From contig JAETOJ010000007.1 of the NCBI GenBank assembly GCA_021768085.1, forward strand, positions 62,001 through 126,000: DNA of 64,000 bases. The letters are read 5' to 3'. This stretch comes from Bacillota bacterium (GTDB taxonomy: Bacteria; Bacillota; Clostridia; Oscillospirales; Oscillospiraceae). A program made the position numbers and the translations under genes. Of this stretch, positions 1 to 7,960 are shown piece after piece. The notes below the pieces were generated by a model. The model was given only the letters and a program-made list of their open reading frames with translations, searched no databases and had not been told where the DNA came from. Numbering within the stretch: position 1 is the first letter of the stretch; every line of letters starts with the position of its first letter.

Positions 1-2
1 AA

Positions 3-836
3 GATCAGCAGGCGGATAACCTGGCCGGCCTCTCCGCGCTACTGACGGGAGAAGGCGCGGACGTGTATTTCCTCCAGGAGGTAGACACCAACTCCAGCCG
101 CACCCGCGGCGTGGATCAGAGCGCCGTCTATCGGGACATCCTCAGCTTGGGCGGTGTGGACGGAGCCGGGCCCTACTCCAGCTCCCACGCCCTGAACTAC
201 TCCTGCGACTTCGTGCCCTTCCCCTGGCCCCCCCTGGGCAAGGTGCACAGCGGCTTGCAGACCCTCAGCCGGTTTAAGGTGGACAAGGCGGAACGGGTGG
301 CCCTACCCTGCCCCTTCTCCTGGCCGGTGTCCACCGCCAATTTGAAGCGGTGCCTGCTGGTGAGCTACGTGCCCCTGGAGGGGACGGACAGGGAGCTGGT
401 GCTGGTAAACCTCCACCTGGAGGCCTACGACGACGGCGAGGGCAAGGCCGCCCAGACCAAGGTGCTGCTGGACTTGCTCACCGCCGAGTACGAAAAGGGC
501 AACTACGTCATCGCGGGAGGCGACTTCAACCAGACCTTCCCCGGGGCGCTGGACGCCTTCCCCATGCAGGATCCGGATCTGTGGACGCCGGGGGTGCTGG
601 AGGACAGCATCCTGCCGGAGGGCTGGCAGTTCGCCTGCGACCTGTCCGTGCCCTCCTGCCGCCTGCTGAACCACCCCTATGACCCCGACCCCGCGGGCAA
701 CCAGTTTTACGTCATCGACGGCTTTATCCTGTCCCCCAACGTGGAGCTGGACAGCGTGGAGACGCTGGACGAGCAGTTCCAGTACACCGATCACAACCCG
801 GTATCCCTCCGGGTGACCCTGCGGGACGGGCAGTAA
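3..836 (+). CDS. Endonuclease/exonuclease/phosphatase (EEP) family protein, 5' end outside window
   Basis: The reading frame is open from the left edge (codon 1 at base 3), so the GTG start at 63 in the ORF track is internal and the gene begins upstream. At least 277 residues are visible. EEP-fold motifs are present in order: LQEVD (metal-binding Glu, just after the visible start), GGDFNQ near the middle and YTDHNPV close to the C-terminus (catalytic Asp-His). These predict a Mg-dependent phosphodiesterase or nuclease. The substrate cannot be told; family members cut DNA, sphingomyelin, phosphoinositides or nucleotides. A possible signal peptide would lie outside the window. It ends 58 bases before the aldo/keto reductase on the same strand. 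Confidence 0.85.
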   Translation, partial: DQQADNLAGLSALLTGEGADVYFLQEVDTNSSRTRGVDQSAVYRDILSLGGVDGAGPYSSSHALNYSCDFVPFPWPPLGKVHSGLQTLSRFKVDKAERVALPCPFSWPVSTANLKRCLLVSYVPLEGTDRELVLVNLHLEAYDDGEGKAAQTKVLLDLLTAEYEKGNYVIAGGDFNQTFPGALDAFPMQDPDLWTPGVLEDSILPEGWQFACDLSVPSCRLLNHPYDPDPAGNQFYVIDGFILSPNVELDSVETLDEQFQYTDHNPVSLRVTLRDGQ

Positions 837-894
837 TCCTGTCCCTGTCCTGCGGGCGCGATCCATCCTAAATCATAGAAAGAGGGAATTTCCC

Positions 895-1905
895 ATGACA
901 CAGGTTACTCTGGGCCGCACCGGGCTCACCGTCAACAAAAACGGCTTCGGCGCCCTGCCCATCCAGCGGATCTCCCGGGAGGAGGCGGCCTATCTGCTCC
1001 GGAAGGCCCTGGACAACGGGATCAACTTCTTCGACACCGCCCGGGCCTACACCGACAGCGAGGAAAAGATCGGCTATGCCCTGTCCGGAGTCCGGGATCG
1101 GTTCGTCCTGGCCACCAAGACAGCGGCGTGCACCGCCGAGGGCTTCTGGGCCGACCTCCACGCCAGCCTGAACAACCTGTGCACCGACCACGTGGATCTG
1201 CTCCAGTTCCACAACCCGGACTTCTGCCCCCGACCTGGGGACGGCACCGGCCTGTACGAGGCCATGGAGCAGGCCCGGGAGCAGGGCAAGATCCGCTTCA
1301 TCGGCCTGACCAACCACCGGCTGGCGGTGGCCCGGGAGGCGCTGGAGTCCGGTCTGTATGACACCCTCCAGTTCCCTTTTAGCTACTTGGCCGCCCCAGA
1401 GGAGATCCGGTTGGCCCAGGACTGCGGCCGGCTGGGGGTGGGCTTCATCTCCATGAAGGCCCTGTCCGGGGGGCTGATCACCAACTCCGCCGCAGCCTAT
1501 GCCTTCCAGGCCCAATTCCCCAACGTGCTGCCCATCTGGGGGATCCAGCGGGAGCGGGAGCTGGACGAGTTTTTATCCTACCAGGACAATCCGCCGGCCC
1601 TGACCGGGGAGCTCCAGGCGGTCATTGACCGGGATCGGGGGGAACTGGCCGGGGACTTCTGCCGGGGGTGCGGCTACTGCCTGCCCTGTCCCGCGGGGAT
1701 CGACATACCCAACTGCGCCCGGATGTCCCTGCTGCTGCGGCGAGCCCCGGCGGAGGGCAGCCTGACCCCGGAGTGGCAGGAGAAAATGGCCCGCATCGAC
1801 CAGTGCGTCCACTGTAACCACTGCGCCAGCCATTGCCCCTACGGGCTGGACACCCCGGAGCTGCTGCGGCGCAACTATGAGGACTACAAGACCTTTTTGA
1901 GCTGA
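895..1905 (+). CDS. Aldo/keto reductase with C-terminal 4Fe-4S ferredoxin domain
   Basis: A 336-residue protein. The N-terminal TIM barrel has the aldo/keto reductase tetrad: DTARAY (Asp and Tyr), ATKT (Lys) and QFHNPD (His). From about residue 255 a cysteine-rich tail carries CRGCGYCLPCP and CVHCNHCASHCP, which fits two 4Fe-4S clusters. This architecture is common in anaerobes and suggests that electrons come from ferredoxin-like partners as well as, or instead of, NAD(P)H; the substrate is unknown. The ATG at 895 follows a GAAAGAGGGAA ribosome-binding site. No partner gene is adjacent, and the next gene has its own promoter. Confidence 0.88.
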   Translation: MTQVTLGRTGLTVNKNGFGALPIQRISREEAAYLLRKALDNGINFFDTARAYTDSEEKIGYALSGVRDRFVLATKTAACTAEGFWADLHASLNNLCTDHVDLLQFHNPDFCPRPGDGTGLYEAMEQAREQGKIRFIGLTNHRLAVAREALESGLYDTLQFPFSYLAAPEEIRLAQDCGRLGVGFISMKALSGGLITNSAAAYAFQAQFPNVLPIWGIQRERELDEFLSYQDNPPALTGELQAVIDRDRGELAGDFCRGCGYCLPCPAGIDIPNCARMSLLLRRAPAEGSLTPEWQEKMARIDQCVHCNHCASHCPYGLDTPELLRRNYEDYKTFLS

Positions 1906-1925
1906 TCTTTTTCTCAGCGGCCAGT

Positions 1926-1955
1926 ATTGAATATTCAATTCACCCATGTTATAAT
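1926..1955 (+). promoter_or_regulatory. Promoter of the V4R-GGDEF operon with palindromic operator over the -35
   Basis: TTGAAT (1927-1932), a 17-base spacer and TATAAT (1950-1955) form a sigma-A-type promoter. The perfect 14-base palindrome ATTGAATATTCAAT (1926-1939) covers the -35, so a dimeric regulator bound here should block polymerase. The core TTGAAWWTTCAA recurs in the leader of the Crp/Fnr gene at 48422-48433. The TTG used as start in the ORF track (1927) is this -35 element. Confidence 0.72.
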
Positions 1956-2025
1956 ACCAGCACATTCTATCTTTTCCCGTGCTCGGGCCGATGTTGAACA
2001 AATCTCAGCTAAAGGGGACTATTCC

Positions 2026-2571
2026 ATGGGAAACGGTCATATTTTTTCCGATAAGGAGAATTTCAGCCTGTCAGATTACGTAAAACCGCATAAGAGCGGC
2101 CGAGAAAACCTGGGGCCGGAGCTGCCCGTAGCTATTTACCGTCTGTTGGAGTACTCTCTCCGGGAGGAGCTGGCCCAGCGCCTGGGCAAGGAGGAGCAGA
2201 TCGAGATCTTCCGGGGCGCAGGCTTCCGGGCCGGGACATTTTTCGCGGATCACTATCTGGACTTGACCTTGGAGTTCTCCGATTTTATCGCCCAGCTTCA
2301 ACGGAAGTTGGAGGAGATGAAGATCGGCGTGCTCCGTGTGGAGGAGACGGACGAGCGCACTGGGAACATGGTGTTTACCATGTCGGAGGACGCGGACTGC
2401 GCCGGCCTGCCCATGCTGGGGGAGACCGTGTGCAATTACGATGAAGGGTTCCTGGCCGGGCTGCTCACCGCCTACACCAAGCGGCCCTACAGCGCGGTGG
2501 AAGTCAACTGCTGGGCCACCGGCGACCGGGTATGCCGCTTCCAGGCGGCGGTACAGAACAAGGAAGGGTAA
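2026..2571 (+). CDS. V4R (4-vinyl reductase) domain sensor protein
   Basis: A 181-residue protein. The start chosen is ATG 2026, preceded by AAAGGGG; the upstream extension in the ORF track runs through the promoter. Residues from about 40 to the end match the V4R fold: an AGFRAG segment, a central DERTGNMVF strand and the typical tail CWATGDRVCRF. V4R domains bind small hydrophobic ligands or metals in one-component and two-component sensors. It ends 9 bases before a PAS/GGDEF-like gene, so the two are co-transcribed and probably form a two-protein signalling unit. The ligand is unknown. Two cysteines in the C-terminal part could be ligands, but this is inference. Confidence 0.82.
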   Translation: MGNGHIFSDKENFSLSDYVKPHKSGRENLGPELPVAIYRLLEYSLREELAQRLGKEEQIEIFRGAGFRAGTFFADHYLDLTLEFSDFIAQLQRKLEEMKIGVLRVEETDERTGNMVFTMSEDADCAGLPMLGETVCNYDEGFLAGLLTAYTKRPYSAVEVNCWATGDRVCRFQAAVQNKEG

Positions 2572-2580
2572 GGAACCAAA

Positions 2581-3927
2581 ATGGATCTGGAAATGAAGGA
2601 CAACAAGCGGCCGGAGCAGGATCCGGCGGATCAGCCCGGGGCGGGGAGTGCGCAGGGCGGCGGGACGCTAAGCGTGGAGGAGAGCTGCCGGAGGCTGACG
2701 CAATATCTGGAGGATACCCTGACCGACGTGTCCCACGCGCGGCTGGAGACGGCGGGGCTGGCGGAGCCGTGCCGGGAGCTGGGAGAGGCGCTGCGCTCCT
2801 TCCACGCCCTGGCGGAGGAGCTGGTGGACTACTCCACCCAGCTGTCCAAGGGCGGCCTGGATCAGGAATTCCCCACCAGCGACAGCTGCCTGTACGGGGG
2901 TCTGAAAAACCTCCACGCCAACCTGAAGCACCTCACCTGGCAGGCGGGGCAGGTGGCCAAGGGGGACTACTCCCAGCACGTGTCCCACCTGGGATCCTTC
3001 TCCGAGGCGTTCAACGAGATGACCCGCCAGCTGGACGAGCGCCGCACCCAGCTCCAGGAGGAGATCCGCCGCGCCCAGCGCCGGGCGGAGATCATCGACA
3101 GCTATACCGAGATGCTGGTGGATCTGCTGAGCCAGCGGGACGAGTGGCTGCTCATTGTGGACTGGGAGACCAGGGAAGTGGTTCACTGCAACAAGCGGCC
3201 CCAGGACGGCGGGCAGGACAAGTCGTTCTGCGAGAGCTGCAAGCACCGCCTGCCCATCCAGTCCAAGCTGCTGGAGTGGGACAACGCGGAGCGGTACAAG
3301 ATCTGGGAGCTGGAGGAAAAGGCCCGGGGCGCCTGCTACCGGGTGATCTCCTTCCCCATTGAGTGGCGGGAGCGGACGTCCTGCGTCCACATCGTCATGG
3401 ACGTGACCAGCGAGAAGATGAACGCCCGCCACCTCAACGCCCAGATCTATCATGACACGGACACCGGCATCCGCAACGGCAAGTTCCTGGAGGAGTTCAT
3501 GGAGCAGACCCTCCGGGAGAAGCAGGACGTCACCTTGTGCTACCTGGATCTGGAGGGCGTGGATGGGATCAATGAGACCTATGGCCAGAAGGTGGGGGAC
3601 GCCTATATCCAGAACTTTGTGGAGATCGTCCGCAAGAACTTCCGCAGCGGGGACACCTTCGCCCGGCTCAAGGACGACAAATTCTGCCTGGTGCTCACCG
3701 GCAACGTGAAGCACCTCATCGAGCGGAAGATGGCGGAGATTCTCACCATTTTCCAGCGGGACGACGACCGGATCTTCTGCCACCGCTGCAATTTCAAGTA
3801 CGCCATCCTCGAGGTGGTGGGGGAGGAGAACACCAAGACCCTGCAGGAGCTGCTGTCCAGCGCCGAGGCCGTCATTCGGCGGAAGAAGCGCAAGCGCTCC
3901 TCCTCCCTGGATCTGATGGACTGGTGA
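2581..3927 (+). CDS. HAMP-like/PAS/degenerate GGDEF signalling protein
   Basis: A 448-residue soluble protein without a membrane segment. The order is a charged N-terminus, a helical coiled-coil/HAMP-like part (about 80-175), a PAS-like part (about 180-280) with a CESCKHR cysteine pair, and a GGDEF-type fold from about 290, recognisable from DTGIRNGKFLEEFM and DLEGVDGINETYG. The signature GGDEF loop reads KDDKF, so diguanylate cyclase activity is unlikely; the domain may bind nucleotide or act as a scaffold. Upstream V4R protein and this gene share one promoter. A second CHRC pair near residue 400 could bind a metal. Function beyond signalling cannot be assigned. Confidence 0.75.
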   Translation: MDLEMKDNKRPEQDPADQPGAGSAQGGGTLSVEESCRRLTQYLEDTLTDVSHARLETAGLAEPCRELGEALRSFHALAEELVDYSTQLSKGGLDQEFPTSDSCLYGGLKNLHANLKHLTWQAGQVAKGDYSQHVSHLGSFSEAFNEMTRQLDERRTQLQEEIRRAQRRAEIIDSYTEMLVDLLSQRDEWLLIVDWETREVVHCNKRPQDGGQDKSFCESCKHRLPIQSKLLEWDNAERYKIWELEEKARGACYRVISFPIEWRERTSCVHIVMDVTSEKMNARHLNAQIYHDTDTGIRNGKFLEEFMEQTLREKQDVTLCYLDLEGVDGINETYGQKVGDAYIQNFVEIVRKNFRSGDTFARLKDDKFCLVLTGNVKHLIERKMAEILTIFQRDDDRIFCHRCNFKYAILEVVGEENTKTLQELLSSAEAVIRRKKRKRSSSLDLMDW

Positions 3928-3954
3928 GCCGGCTCGTATCAAAGACAAACGATC

Positions 3955-3993
3955 AAGGCCGCGGAAGAATCTTCCTGATTCTTCCGCGGCCTT
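3955..3993. terminator. Bidirectional rho-independent terminator
   Basis: A perfect 16-bp stem (AAGGCCGCGGAAGAAT with its complement) and a 7-base loop lie between the convergent GGDEF-like gene and ftsK. The T tracts are short on both sides, but the stem is very strong and the position fits termination of both transcripts. Confidence 0.8.
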
Positions 3994-4014
3994 GCCGTTC
4001 ATTCTGGCGCTGGG

Positions 4015-6762
4015 TTACTCCTCCTGATGGAAGGACGGCCCGTCCTGGGACATGGCGTCCCCCTCAAAGGGCAGCTCGTCGGGGACTGCGGGGGTCATGT
4101 TCTGCCGGTACTGCATCTCCGCCCACTGCTCCTTGGTGATGAGCAACTGCCGGGGCTTGGAGCCCTCGAAGGGCCCCACCACGCCCTTTTCCTCCATCTG
4201 ATCCACCAGCCGGGCGGCCCGGCCGTAGCCCAGCTTGAGCCGCCGCTGGAGCATGGACACGGAAGCCTGCCCCACCTCCAGCACCACGTCGATGGCGGCG
4301 GGGAGCAGCTCGTCGAAGTCCTCCGCGGCCCCGGCGCTGGGGTCGGCGCCGCCCACGCCTTTGGCGGCCTTGTCCTTGTCCTCGGCGTTCTTCTCGATCT
4401 CGTGCATCACCGCCTCGTCATATCGGGCGGAGGCGCCCTCCTTGATAAACTCCACTACGTTGGCCACCTCCTCCTCGGAGATGAAGCAGCCCTGTACGCG
4501 GAGCTTGTCCTGGCCCAGAGGGGCGTACAGCATATCCCCCTTGCCCACCAGCTTTTCCGCGCCAGAGGCGTCCAGGATGATTCGGGAGTTCATGGCCGAG
4601 TCCACCGCAAAGGCGATGCGGCTGGGGATGTTGGCCTTCATCAGGCCGGTGATCACGTCCGCCCGGGGGCTCTGGGTGGCGATGACCAGGTGCATTCCGG
4701 AGGCCCGGCCCATCTGGGCCACCCGGCAGATGGACTCCTCCACCTCCTTAGCGGCCACCAGCATCAGATCGGCCAGCTCGTCGATGACCACCACGATCTG
4801 GGGCAGGGGCTCCAGATCGTCCCGTTGGGCGGCGTGCTTGTTGTAGGAGGCCAGATCCTTGGCCCCCACCTCGGAGAATTTTTGGTAACGCTTCATCATC
4901 TCGCTCACCGCCCACTGGAGGGCGCCGGCGGCCTTTTTGGGGTCGGTGACCACCGGGATGAGCAGGTGAGGGATGCCGTTGTAGACGCTGAGCTCCACCA
5001 TCTTGGGATCCACCATGATCAAGCGGACCTCCTCCGGCGTGGCCTTATACAGCAGGGAGATGATCAGCGAGTTGGTGCACACCGATTTGCCCGAGCCGGT
5101 GGTGCCGGCGATGAGCATATGGGGCATTTTGGCGATATTGCCTACCACGCAGTTGCCGGCGATGTCCTTGCCCACGGCGAAGGACACTTTGGAGACGCTG
5201 TCCGCAAAGGCTCGGGAGCCGATGACATCCCGGATACAGACGGGGGAGACCTGCCGGTTGGGCACTTCGATGCCTACGGTGGAGATCTTGTCCGGGATGG
5301 GGGCCACCCGGACGGCAGAGGATCCCAGGGCCAGGGCGATATCGTTGGACAGGTTGGTGATTTTGTTCAGTTTCACCCCCTGATCCAGCTCCAGCTCGTA
5401 CCGGGTGATGGCGGGACCCCGCACTACATTGACAATGTGGGCGCTTACCCCAAAGGACACCAGCGCATCCTGGAGGCGCTGCTGGTTGGCGTGGAGCTCC
5501 CCGTCCACAGCGGCGGAGCCGCCTCCGCTCCCCTGGTTGAGCAGGGTGACAGGCGGGTAGCGGTAGGCAGGGGGATCCTGCTCCATCCCCGCCTCGATCT
5601 CCCGGGCCACCTCCTCTCGAACCTGCTCCTGCTCCACCTCCTTGGATGGCCTGGGCACCGCCGGCTCCCGGATCACGGGCGGGGGTACCGGGTCGGGTTC
5701 CGGCGGGGGGACGGGCGCGGTGTCGGTTGGGATGGGCGTGGGGGCGGGCGGGGGCACCACGTCGGCCGCTGTCACAGGGGGCGGGGCGGCGGGAGAGGGC
5801 CGGGGGGTGCGGGAGGGCTCCCGCATGGGCCGCAGTTCGGGTACGTCCTCATACTCCGGGGGTTCCTCCTCCAGCGGGGCGGGGCGCTCCTTCTGGCCCT
5901 GGCCGGGTATGACCACCCCTGCCACCTTGTCAAAGAGAGACTTTTTCCGCACCGTCGTCACCGGGGTGGTGGGCTGCTTGACCAGCACCGGGCCGTCGTC
6001 CACCGGGATATCGATGGCGGCAGGCTTCCGTCGGCGGGCAGGCTCCGGCTCCCGGGGGGCGGGCCGCTGAGGCCGCTCTTGTTCCGGGTAGTCCTCGGGA
6101 CGGTATTCCGGGCGGCGCTCCCGCTGCTCCCGCAGGTAGTCCAGGATCTGCCCCGGGGTGAGGCACAGGGCGCACAGCGCCGCTGCCGCGGCCAAGGCAA
6201 GCAAGATCACGATGCCGCCAATCTTGGTGAAAGCAAAGCGGCAGGCCATGGCCAGCAGGCCGCTCAGCACGCCGCCGGAGGCGACAGACTTGCCCGACGC
6301 CCACAGCTGACCCAGCAGCTCCAGCGACCACGGGGCCTCCAGGGGGCTGAGGATCAGGTGGATCACCGCCCCGATGAGCACCGGCAGGATCAGTGCCCCG
6401 GCCAGGCGCAGGCGGACGGGCCGCCCCCGGTGGAGGATAAGAATCCACGCCGCCAGCAGCAGCATGGGCGGGGCGATGTAGAAGCCATAGCCGCACAGGC
6501 CCTTCAGCAGATCGCAGAACAGGGCGATAACCGCCCCCTCGCCGGTCTTGAAGTAGCCAATAGCCCCGAACAGGGCCAATAGTAGGCACACCACGCCGCC
6601 GATCTCCCGGCGATAGGGTTTCTTCTGGGGGGCGGACTTCCGGGTCCCGCTCCGGGAGCCGGATTTGGATTGCGTTCCACCGCTTCGCCTGCCGCCGGAT
6701 TTAGAGGCGGACTGGGAGCGGCTGCCGCCGGAGGCGGCGGGTTTCTTTTGTGTGGACGCCAT
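4015..6762 (-). CDS. ftsK: FtsK/SpoIIIE family DNA translocase
   Basis: A 915-residue protein. The N-terminus is basic and Ser/Gly-rich, followed by about four membrane helices (residues 50-200), a long Pro/Glu-rich linker (200-430), and the translocase motor. Walker A GTTGSGKS lies near residue 555 and IVVVIDELADLM is Walker B. A winged-helix gamma domain occupies the last about 80 residues and would read polar chromosome sequences. It moves chromosomal DNA at the division septum, and in sporulating Clostridia the same family loads the forespore; which role applies cannot be told. The start ATG follows GGGAGG. It lies 18 bases downstream of uppP, so the two are probably one transcript. Confidence 0.95.
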   Translation of the reverse strand: MASTQKKPAASGGSRSQSASKSGGRRSGGTQSKSGSRSGTRKSAPQKKPYRREIGGVVCLLLALFGAIGYFKTGEGAVIALFCDLLKGLCGYGFYIAPPMLLLAAWILILHRGRPVRLRLAGALILPVLIGAVIHLILSPLEAPWSLELLGQLWASGKSVASGGVLSGLLAMACRFAFTKIGGIVILLALAAAAALCALCLTPGQILDYLREQRERRPEYRPEDYPEQERPQRPAPREPEPARRRKPAAIDIPVDDGPVLVKQPTTPVTTVRKKSLFDKVAGVVIPGQGQKERPAPLEEEPPEYEDVPELRPMREPSRTPRPSPAAPPPVTAADVVPPPAPTPIPTDTAPVPPPEPDPVPPPVIREPAVPRPSKEVEQEQVREEVAREIEAGMEQDPPAYRYPPVTLLNQGSGGGSAAVDGELHANQQRLQDALVSFGVSAHIVNVVRGPAITRYELELDQGVKLNKITNLSNDIALALGSSAVRVAPIPDKISTVGIEVPNRQVSPVCIRDVIGSRAFADSVSKVSFAVGKDIAGNCVVGNIAKMPHMLIAGTTGSGKSVCTNSLIISLLYKATPEEVRLIMVDPKMVELSVYNGIPHLLIPVVTDPKKAAGALQWAVSEMMKRYQKFSEVGAKDLASYNKHAAQRDDLEPLPQIVVVIDELADLMLVAAKEVEESICRVAQMGRASGMHLVIATQSPRADVITGLMKANIPSRIAFAVDSAMNSRIILDASGAEKLVGKGDMLYAPLGQDKLRVQGCFISEEEVANVVEFIKEGASARYDEAVMHEIEKNAEDKDKAAKGVGGADPSAGAAEDFDELLPAAIDVVLEVGQASVSMLQRRLKLGYGRAARLVDQMEEKGVVGPFEGSKPRQLLITKEQWAEMQYRQNMTPAVPDELPFEGDAMSQDGPSFHQEE

Positions 6763-6780
6763 GGGGAACCTCCCATCTCT

Positions 6781-7632
6781 TTATGCCGCAGGGGTGTAGA
6801 GGAAGCTGGCAATGAGGGCGATGACGCCTACGATCCAGCAATAATAGGCGAAGCGGCCAAACTTGCCCTTGTCTGCCAGCAGCTTCACCAGACGGATGGA
6901 GAAATAGCCCACCACCCCGGCGATGACCATGCCGGTGAGGTACATAGGCAACCGCTCAGTGTCGATGCCGCCGTCGCCCACCACCTTGACCACCTTCAGC
7001 AGGGTGGCGCCCAGCACGGCCGGTAGAGACATGAGGAAGGAGAAGCGCACGGCGAAGTTCCGGTCGAAGCCCAGGGCCATGCCGGCGGAGATGGTGGTGC
7101 CCGAGCGGGACAGGCCGGGGATGGTGGCCAGCCCCTGGGCCGCTCCCACCAGCAGCACGTCCTTCACCGTGGCGGTACGCACGTTCTTGCGCCCGCCGCC
7201 GTACCGGTCGGACAGGAACAGGATGCAGCCGGTGACCAGCAGCATCACGGACACAAACACCGGGTTGGCCCCCAGATCTTCCACCAGCCCCTCGATGGGC
7301 AGGATGAGGAACAGGGGTAGGGTGGCCAGGATGATCAGCAGTACCAGCCGCCGCCCCTCGGGGGGGTTGCCCCGGGGCTGCTCCCGGGAGAACAGGGCGG
7401 CAATCCCCCGGAAAAACTCCGTGATCATGTCCAGGATATCCCGCCAGTACACCACGCACACGGCGATCAGTGTGGCAAAGTGGAGCAGGATGTTATACAA
7501 GGCGTCCGGCTCCGGCATACCGAAAAAATGCTGGAGCAGGGACAAGTGCCCAGAGCTGGATATGGGCAGGAATTCGGCCACACCCTGCACCACACCCAGC
7601 ACAATCGCCATCCAAAATTTCAATGCAGTCAC
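6781..7632 (-). CDS. uppP: Undecaprenyl-diphosphatase UppP/BacA
   Basis: A 283-residue integral membrane protein with the two family signatures: EFLPISSSGHL near the N-terminus and PGLSRSGTT in the middle. It recycles undecaprenyl pyrophosphate to the monophosphate carrier used for peptidoglycan and other surface polymers, and high levels give bacitracin resistance. About eight hydrophobic segments are visible. The start is GTG at 7632 with GAATGAGGTG just before it. It leads an apparent two-gene unit with ftsK. Confidence 0.95.
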   Translation of the reverse strand: MTALKFWMAIVLGVVQGVAEFLPISSSGHLSLLQHFFGMPEPDALYNILLHFATLIAVCVVYWRDILDMITEFFRGIAALFSREQPRGNPPEGRRLVLLIILATLPLFLILPIEGLVEDLGANPVFVSVMLLVTGCILFLSDRYGGGRKNVRTATVKDVLLVGAAQGLATIPGLSRSGTTISAGMALGFDRNFAVRFSFLMSLPAVLGATLLKVVKVVGDGGIDTERLPMYLTGMVIAGVVGYFSIRLVKLLADKGKFGRFAYYCWIVGVIALIASFLYTPAA

Positions 7633-7901
7633 CTCATTCTTTGAACCTGCCGCGGGGGCGGCGGGCCCTGTCCGCCGAATCGGCGCGGGCCTGAATAATT
7701 ATATTAACACAATTCTCCGGGAAATTCCAGAGGGGATCGAAAAGCTGCGGTTCCTGCCCTGATTTTATCACAGGCTCTATGTCCATTCAATGTGATCTCG
7801 CAAAATGATCCCAAATAATCCAAATTGCAAGGCGGCAGCAGCTTCATGGGACTCTTTTCCAAATCGTCCCAAATTCGAGCTAATTTCTCCGAAACAACAG
7901 C

Positions 7902-7930
7902 TTGACAAGGGCGGAAACTTCCGCTATTGT
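7902..7930 (+). promoter_or_regulatory. Sigma-A promoter of the GH3-like gene
   Basis: TTGACA (7902-7907), 17 bases, TATTGT (7925-7930). Transcription would begin near 7937, so the translation start must be ATG 7961 (after GGAGAGGGG) and not 7805 as in the ORF track. The rest of the 328-base gap (7633-7901) shows no gene; it includes a GC-rich stretch in the uppP leader. Confidence 0.85.
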
Positions 7931-7960
7931 ATAGCCAAAGTATTGGAGAGGGGTTTTCCA

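Noticed and set aside
4027-6582. 851-residue plus-strand ORF
   Set aside because: It lies opposite ftsK, whose product has clear motifs; this frame is His/Gly/Asp-rich low-complexity sequence, a GC-bias shadow.
7805-7960. N-terminal extension of the GH3-like protein in the ORF track
   Set aside because: It contains the -35 and -10 of the gene's own promoter.
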